A DNA stretch of 64,000 nt from NCBI GenBank assembly GCA_948567375.1, contig OX419756.1, positions 53,582,333 to 53,646,332 of the forward strand, in the 5' to 3' direction. The notes below the pieces were generated by a model. It saw only the letters and a program-made list of their open reading frames with translations, ran no database searches and had not been told where the DNA came from. A program made the translations under genes and the position numbers. Within the stretch, counting starts at the first letter, position 1. Each line of letters begins with the position of its first letter. Below, in pieces: positions 58,147 to 64,000 of the stretch. Source of the stretch: Lunularia cruciata (lineage: Eukaryota; Streptophyta; Marchantiopsida; Lunulariales; Lunulariaceae).

Positions 58147-59044
58147 ATCCACTTTGACGAGAATGCATCTCTCACTTCTTGGGTTTCTTGGGCTATCTCT
58201 CCCTTCCCCAAGAACGTGGCCCCCTGCTCCGAGCCTGCTTCCTTCCCGAGTACCAATCTCCAATCTGACTCTATCCAGCAAGCCAGATTTCCTCTCTTCC
58301 CTTCTTCCTCGGGTCCATCAAGACACTTGCTCTCGATGATCTCTATCATGAAACCTGGAAAATTCACGTTCTAGTTCCACGCCAAGAAGGTGATCCAAAG
58401 TCGGCTCAAGACTTCAATCCTCACGATCACATCTAACATCCAAATTGCATGATTTCTCACTGCAAATTTGGAGTTCTTCTTTCCTCCTCCCATCTGTCTT
58501 GCTTTCTCACTGTCTCTTGGTTTCACTCTTGCAACTTCTCCCTTATACCCTAGTGCATTTCCAACTCTATTTCCCTTCCCACGATCACTTGCAGGATGAC
58601 TTCTTAACGGTGAAGGAAAATTACTCGACATTGCTTCGTTGCGAGTTTGATTTTTATAGAGTGGGGCTTTCTTCGTCTTTCTTCACTTTGAGTTTCTACC
58701 AAGAAATCACACCTCTTGCATGCACCTGTCATTGTCAATCAAAATTTGCACGTATGGGCCGCCGGTTTTTGAACGGTCCCTTCTTGAATTTCTCACCCCG
58801 ACGAAAGGTTGTTAGACAGACTTTGCCTTGGGTTGAGCTCCCCCCAATACAAAGACTCCTTACTTTGGGTTGTATGTTGACAAGGCATTTCCGAGTACTT
58901 CACCTTATGACCCAAAGTCACTTTACTTCAGGCTTCATCCCGAAGACTCTTTTCTTTGCCTTTTTCAGCCATACAAGCACAATCTGACTTCTCTATACAC
59001 TTCTTCTTCTCTATTTTGAAAAAACAAAAAATGTGGGCACCACA
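58147..59044 (-). repeat. 5' LTR of B1, second part (U3 and N-terminal coding part)
   Basis: It resumes the LTR after A1: CCACTTTGACGAGAATGC continues ATTCTTTGTCC at 50344. It ends GGGCACCACA at 59044, with TSD ATATA next. The minus strand carries the start of the LTR gene, MGGGKKNSKFAVRNHA at 58493, open to a stop that replaces a codon after FLAWN near 58371, then a second stretch to 58151. Bases 58640-59044 are U3 with the complement of CTATAAAAATC near 58650. Confidence 0.93.
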
Positions 59045-59049
59045 ATATA

Positions 59050-59315
59050 TTGATGAATTCACCAAACCTATTGATTCTACCTGTGGTGGTATATAACAGA
59101 TTGGGATTTGACAATTTACATTCTATTATGATGTTATGGATCTGAATTTATTGAATCTTAATCCTTTCAACATGCAAGTAGAAATCCATTTTGTAGTTAG
59201 ACCAAAAGTGATGTTTAGGGATTTTATAGTCTGCAATTTTGGTGAGGAATATTATCAACAAGTGATGGTTTCTAAGGTCCCAAAGGTAGTCCTCATAGTT
59301 CATGCACCCTCTTGA
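59050..59315 (+). other. D internal sequence after B1: possible pre-gag ORF
   Basis: A frame containing LLNLNPFNMQVEIHFVV and then FRDFIVCNFGEEYYQQVMV ends at TGA 59313-59315, before gag. It contains an upstream stop, so only a remnant is visible. It could be part of an extra ORF or of older sequence carried by D. I do not recognise it. Confidence 0.35.
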
Positions 59316-59380
59316 GCAATCATTCTAACTCTCTATTGAAGGAAGAAGTAGCAAGTGAACATTGATTGTGTGTAGGAATC

Positions 59381-60360
59381 ATGGATCCGCAATTATAGGA
59401 GTTGATGTAAGGAATGGAATGGATGTTGAACGAGTTTCAAGAAATCAAGATGATCATGGAGGAATTGCAAAATCAAGTACGTGTTGTCAAGAAAGATCAA
59501 GTAATGCAAGAAGGAGAGCCATCTCAACAACTAGCACCAGCAATCAAAGTACCTAGAGTGCTATGCATGCCAATGACACCAATTCTAATCAACAACCAAG
59601 CCACATTGTTAATACAAATGAAGAAGACATGCAACATTGAGCCTTACAAGGGACTGCGTTCTATGGGAGTAGTGGAAAATTGGATTTCAAGAATGAATCC
59701 ATACCTTTGATTGTTCAAAACTAACATCAATGATCATTATGTAGGTGTGTTTGTGTGTGGGTACTTGACCGATAAGGCCCTCACATGGTATAATGCTTGG
59801 GAATGATCATTGCTAGTAGAAGGAAGAAAGGTCACTTGGACAGCCATGCAAGAAAGGCTGCTCAACAATGCTCAATATGTGGATTCCGTGCAAATGGCCT
59901 CAACCAAACTCTGGGGGTTGAAGCAAAAGAATAGCATACAAGAGTATGTGGAGGCATTTTTGGATCTACAGGTTGTGATAACCAATATGAGTCCAGCCAA
60001 AGCTCTTGACAATTTCAAGAGAGGATTAAAAGAGAGGATTTGCCAAGAGGTAATGGTGCAAAATCCTCATAGTGTTTTTGAAGCCATTGCCTATGCGCAA
60101 AGAATAGTAGAGGCGCTTGGAGGAGGTGAAGCAATAACACCAATGCAAAATTATCAGGCCAAGACACACCATTTTGGTGGACTAGTACTTATGGAATTGG
60201 GCAACATTTGCTTCCAAGACAGAGGAGCAAGACCTCTCCAAGGAGAATGGGGATAGGTTGAAGAAAGGGGAGGAGTCCCACGGGGAGAAGGGGCTCGACT
60301 GGAAAATGATAATGTTACAATTGTGGTAGAATTGGGCACATTACCATCAATTGTTGTGCT
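59381..60360 (+). pseudogene. gag of element D
   Basis: It starts at ATGGATCCG, with two early stops. It has a helical N-terminus (MEWMLNEFQEIKMIMEELQNQV), a Gag core with RLLNNAQYVDSVQMAST and LWGLKQKNSIQEYVEAF (59810-60256), and a knuckle CYNCGRIGHITINC at 60313-60354 in another frame. The arrangement is typical of chromovirus Gag. At least three frame breaks. Confidence 0.8.
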
Positions 60361-60539
60361 CATCATCTTAGAGGCTCTTGGCCTCCATACAAGTGACTTT
60401 TGAACCACATGGAGAGACAAATTAAAGAGGAAGATATAGAAACCGCATTGGAAAACAAAGATCACCAATAAATGTACCTTGTGGCCTTACTGGCTAGGTG
60501 AAGAAGACTAAAAGCGGGGGGAGGAAGAGGACAAGTGTG

Positions 60540-63500
60540 CAAAGAAGGAAGAAGATAAATGCACAATTAATTGTTGTAAATGTAGTGCTAGAAGGCAATC
60601 TAGTGAAAGTGTTGATAGACCTTGGGCAACAAAGAATTTCTTGTCTTGCTTTGTTGTAACAAGGTTGGGGATGAAACTAAAGAAGGATGAGAAGGATGAA
60701 GTAGAGTTACCTAATGGTCAAACAAAAAGGATTGAGTCATTGCCTAGAGAGGTAATACTCTCTATAGGAGGGTATTGAGAAGCAATCAAGTGGCAAGTGA
60801 TACAACTGGCTCGTTATGATGTGATCTTAGGTATGCCATGGATAGAGCACCACAACTCTATAGTGGATTGGAGAAAAAAAGTAGTGAAAACTAGTCAATG
60901 GAAAATCTTTGGGATTAAAGGAAGATCATAAATGCAAGAGTTGCCTCTTTATGTCATAAAGACCACATCTATTGGTAAGGTAGATAGATGTTTCATGGGT
61001 TTTAATAAGAGAAGTCTAGAGTGCCCAACATAATGGACAAATTCCTTAGAAATTGAAAGATGTGGTCAATGAGTTATAAGATGTCTTTCCGGATGAATTA
61101 CCTACAGGTTTACCACCAAAAAGGAGAGTAGATCATAAAATTGAGATACATCTTGGGAAGACACCTCCTTGTAAGGCCCCATATCGACTATCACCTCAAG
61201 AGATGGAGGAGTATAAGGCTCAAATCAAGGATATGTTGCAGAAGAGTTTATCCAACCCATCATATCACCAAATGGGGCTCTTGTATTTTTTGTGAAGAAG
61301 AAGGACTGAACAATGTGCATGTGCATTGACTACCAAGGACTGAATCAACAAATGATAAAGAACAAATATCCATTACCTCACATGGATTACTTGTTTGATC
61401 AACTCAATAAGGCAAGGCACTATACCAAACTTGATTTGCGGACCGCTTACAACAAAATCAAGATTGTGGATGAAGACATACACAAAACGGCCTTTGAAAC
61501 AAGGTATGGTCACTTTGAGTACTTGGTGATGCCGTTTGGCCTCACCAATGCTCTAGCCACTCTCATGAGTTTGATGAGTGATATATTTTGTCCGTACTTG
61601 GATAAGTCTATTGTCATTTTTCTTGATGACATCTAAGTCTACAATAGGATGCTAACAGAGCATAAGCAACATCTACAAGAAGTCCTCCAGATTTTGCAAC
61701 AGAATCAATTGTATATCAAAATCTCAAAGTGCGAGTTTGGCAAATCTGAAGTAGACTACTTAGAAAATAGAGTAAGTGTGGAAGGTATCAAAGTGTTAAT
61801 ATATAAAATAGAGGTCATCAAAAAATGGAGTGCTCTAGAAGATTAGACTCAACTCAAGAGTTTCTTGGGATTGATAGGGTTATATCATCAATTTGTCAAG
61901 GATTTCTCCAAGATTGCACAACCACTAACTACACTATTGAGCAAGGGGAAGAGGTAGATATGCAGAACCACTCAAGAATTGGCCTTTCAAGAGTTGAAAG
62001 ACGCATTACTACATGCACCAATCTTGAAATGGTATGACCCAAAATGTCCAATCAAGATGACTATAGATGCATCAAGTGTAGCAATAGGAGCAGTCCTACA
62101 ACAAGAATGGCAGGATGGATGGCACCTAATTGTGTATTTCTCTTGAAAGTTGCTTTTGGTAGAATGCAACTATCACACCACCAGACAAGAAGAGCTGGCC
62201 ATTGTCCTTGCAAGCAAGCATTGGAAGCACTATTTGGGTGAGAAGGCATTTGTGGTAGAGATAGACCACAAACCTCTAGTCTACCTCAAGATACAAAAGG
62301 ATCTTTCTCATTGATAAATTTATTGGGTAGAATGGAGACAACAATTCAACATGACAATTAGATATGTGGAAGGCAAGAAGCAACTTGCAAATGCATTCAC
62401 GCAAATGCCGATGGAAAACAATTTGGTAGTGGAAATCAAGCTAAACCTTGAATTATGGCCCTAGATACTTGCTACTACAAAAACCGGTCCACAAATTGTA
62501 GGTGCTCAATCATCCAAAGGCATCACCAACACCCAAGGACTCACCTTCCATGATGGTAGGTTGTGAATCCCAAATGATATGGATCTAAGAACCACCATCC
62601 TAGCAGAATGTCATGATTTTGTTATTGCACACTGGAATGGACAAGATGTTGGATGCAATCAAATGCCATTACTATTGGCCCAAGATGAGCAATGATAGGA
62701 TGGAATATGTGTAGAGCTGCCTACTTTTTCAATAAAGTAAGGTTTCTAATCAAGCTCCCACAAGACTCCTCCAACCTATTCCCAACATTGAGCATGGATC
62801 TGGTTTGTAAACTGCCTAAGACCACCTCCGGGTTTGATTCCATTGTAGTCTTTGTCAATCAACTCAGCAAAATGATTCATGTATGTCCTATCACTACAAA
62901 TGTGACTGACCTGCAACTAGCACAATTGTACTTAGATGTAGTCTTTTCCCATCATCGCTTTTCTTGAGTGCTCATCACCGATAAAGGTACTCAATTCACT
63001 TGTTTGTTTTGGAGAACACTCTTTGGGTTCTTCAAAACCATATTGGCTATATTGATAGCTTACCATCCACAAATTGATGGACAAACAAAGAGGGAAAATT
63101 GCACTATTGAGGACATGCTTCAGGGCTTTACTCGAGATGAGCAAGAGAGTTGAGGCACCTTACTCCCATTGGTGGAATTTGCATACAAAAATTCAGTGAA
63201 TGCCTCTACACAATTCACACCATTCTTCATCATGTATAGAGAGCATTCTTCTACACCTTTAAGCTTGATGAAGGTCCATCCGGTGGCTACCATGGTGGAT
63301 GCTATCAACACATTTTTTTCAAGAATCCAATAGGGGGTAGGGCATGCCAAGCATAGGTTACAGATCACCCAAAATTAGCAAAAATTTTATCCAAATGCAC
63401 ACCACCAACACATGGAGTTCAATGTGGGAGATCAAGTCCGGCTGTCAACCACCAACCTCAAGTAATTTGGTCCTCATAAGCTCAGACCTCGTTATTTGGA

Positions 63501-63835
63501 CCTTTCTCCATCTTGCATTGCATTGGAGCTATGGCATATCACCTTGAGCTCCTGCCACATTTGAAGATCCACTTGGTGTTTCATGTTTCCTTATTATGCC
63601 AACCTGGCCACCCCACTTCTCTTCTATCCAAGAAAGTAGACCTTGTCCAACCTTGTTTGATGACACAAAGGAGTATGAACTCAAACGCATTCTCTAGAAG
63701 CGCATAAAAGTTACTTGCCATCCATGTATGGAATACCTAGTACATTGGAAAGGATACCTCTTGTTTGAGGCAACATGGGAGCTAGCAGCCAACTTGACCC
63801 ACACACCAATGTTAGTAAAATCCTTTGAGCAATAG
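60540..63835 (+). pseudogene. pol of element D with C-terminal chromodomain
   Basis: The protease remnant has VLIDLG at its active site, then YDVILGMPWIEHHNSIVDW (about 60815-60870). RT has [27 protein letters not shown] and FLDDI followed by a stop (61313-61640). RNase H has TIDASSVAIGAVLQQ (about 62055) and VVEIDHKPLVYL. Integrase has SMDLVCKLP, VLITDKGTQFT and AYHPQIDGQTKRE with a stop between (62692-63153). The end has FHVSLL, then YLVHWKGYLLFEATWE (63734-63781), a chromodomain that in chromoviruses guides integration to modified chromatin. More than a dozen stops and frameshifts. It ends at 63835. Confidence 0.88.
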
Positions 63836-63862
63836 CCTTGCAACAAGGACGTTGCATCTTAA

Positions 63863-63875
63863 AAGGAGGGAGATT
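63863..63875 (+). other. Polypurine tract of D
   Basis: AAGGAGGGAGATT immediately precedes the 3' LTR start TGTAATACC. Confidence 0.75.
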
Positions 63876-64000
63876 TGTAATACCAATAGCTAGAAAGATG
63901 ATCTAGAGATGAAATTTAGTTTGGTAACATATGTAAGGATGTTATACATGAAGGACTAAGTAGATAAGCTAGAGGTATCACCAAAAGAGAACTTCAACTA
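63876..64000 (+). repeat. 3' LTR of D, cut by window end
   Basis: Its 125 bp match the start of the 5' LTR at 12370-12494 with few changes (TGTAATACC for TGCAATATC). It confirms that D spans 12370 to beyond the window. Confidence 0.9.

Larger units (their letters stand above)
13392..59044 (-). mobile_element. Family B giant-LTR Ty3/gypsy element B1, containing B2, A2 and A1
   Basis: The outer ends are family B LTR ends: TGTGACAACCCGG on the left and GGGCACCACA on the right. They are flanked by a perfect TSD ATATA at 13387-13391 and 59045-59049. B1's own pieces are the 3' LTR (13392-17196), an integrase end (17197-17531), an integrase piece (37472-37988), gag (45830-47454), a primer site, and the 5' LTR (47543-50344 plus 58147-59044). 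Relative to B2, 3592 bp of pol and gag (matching 22033-25624) are missing at the A2 insertion. It is dead as an element. Confidence 0.93.
12370..64000 (+). mobile_element. Chromovirus-type Ty3/gypsy element D, split by the B1 insertion
   Basis: The 5' LTR and leader lie at 12370-13391. The rest (gag, pol, start of 3' LTR) lies at 59050-64000. The parts join across the 5 bp duplication ATATA (13387-13391 and 59045-59049) that flanks B1. Both LTR starts match (TGCAATATCAATAGC and TGTAATACCAATAGC). The primer site resembles the initiator-methionine tRNA type, and a chromodomain ends pol, which places D among chromoviruses. It is heavily decayed and not autonomous. The right end is beyond the window. 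Confidence 0.9.

Noticed and set aside
13392..59044. CRISPR-like or bacterial system
   Set aside because: The many similar blocks are LTRs of several kilobases. There are no short regularly spaced repeats, no bacterial operons and no ribosome-binding-site pattern.

Overview
The window is nuclear DNA of a land plant, probably one with a large, repeat-rich genome. Nothing in it reads as an ordinary host gene. From base 1197 to the end it is a stack of Ty3/gypsy LTR retrotransposons nested in one another. Plant origin is inferred from the tRNA-type primer binding sites, a chromovirus with a C-terminal chromodomain, OTA-like (Athila/Tat-like) primer sites, and CG/CHG-type decay. The species cannot be told.

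Three families occur. Family A (about 7.8 kb, LTRs about 680 bp, one 1608-codon gag-pol frame plus small ORFs in the leader) has an old copy A3 (1197-12369, +), a damaged copy A2 (37989-45829, -) and an apparently intact young copy A1 (50345-58146, +) with identical LTRs. Family B (about 13.6 kb, LTRs of 3.65-3.8 kb) accounts for seven LTR copies, some 37% of the window. Family D is one decayed chromovirus (12370 to beyond 64000).

Nesting order, from junctions and target-site duplications (TSDs): A3 is oldest. It received a B LTR, now solo (4105-7890, TSD AACCA), and D in its 3' LTR (at 12370). D received B1 (13392-59044, TSD ATATA on both sides, 45.65 kb apart). B1 received B2 (17532-37471, TSD ATTGC), A2 (37989-45829) and A1 (50345-58146, in B1's 5' LTR). 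B2 is a three-LTR tandem array (LTR-internal-LTR-internal-partial LTR), and its second internal part received an inverted solo B LTR (31707-35487, TSD CCATC). That is five levels of nesting. Removing the insertions from B1 leaves about 10.1 kb, which equals a 13.6 kb B element minus a 3.6 kb pol-gag deletion at the A2 site.

The most unusual system is the B LTR itself. Every copy carries, in the same sense as gag-pol, a reading frame of about 810 codons: an N-terminal globular domain starting MGGGKKNS, a basic then acidic linker, and a long coiled coil. It is preceded by its own TATA box and followed by a second TATA-like box near the LTR end. All copies seen here are broken by stops or frameshifts, but the frame is preserved across copies, so the family once selected for an LTR-encoded protein. 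I know of no plant Ty3/gypsy family described with such a gene inside its LTRs; a database search would decide. Other notable points are three CCHC zinc knuckles in B Gag, an extra zinc-knuckle ORF upstream of gag in family A, and a 3.8 kb inverted repeat formed by adjacent B LTRs.

Bases 1-1196 are old unclassified sequence.
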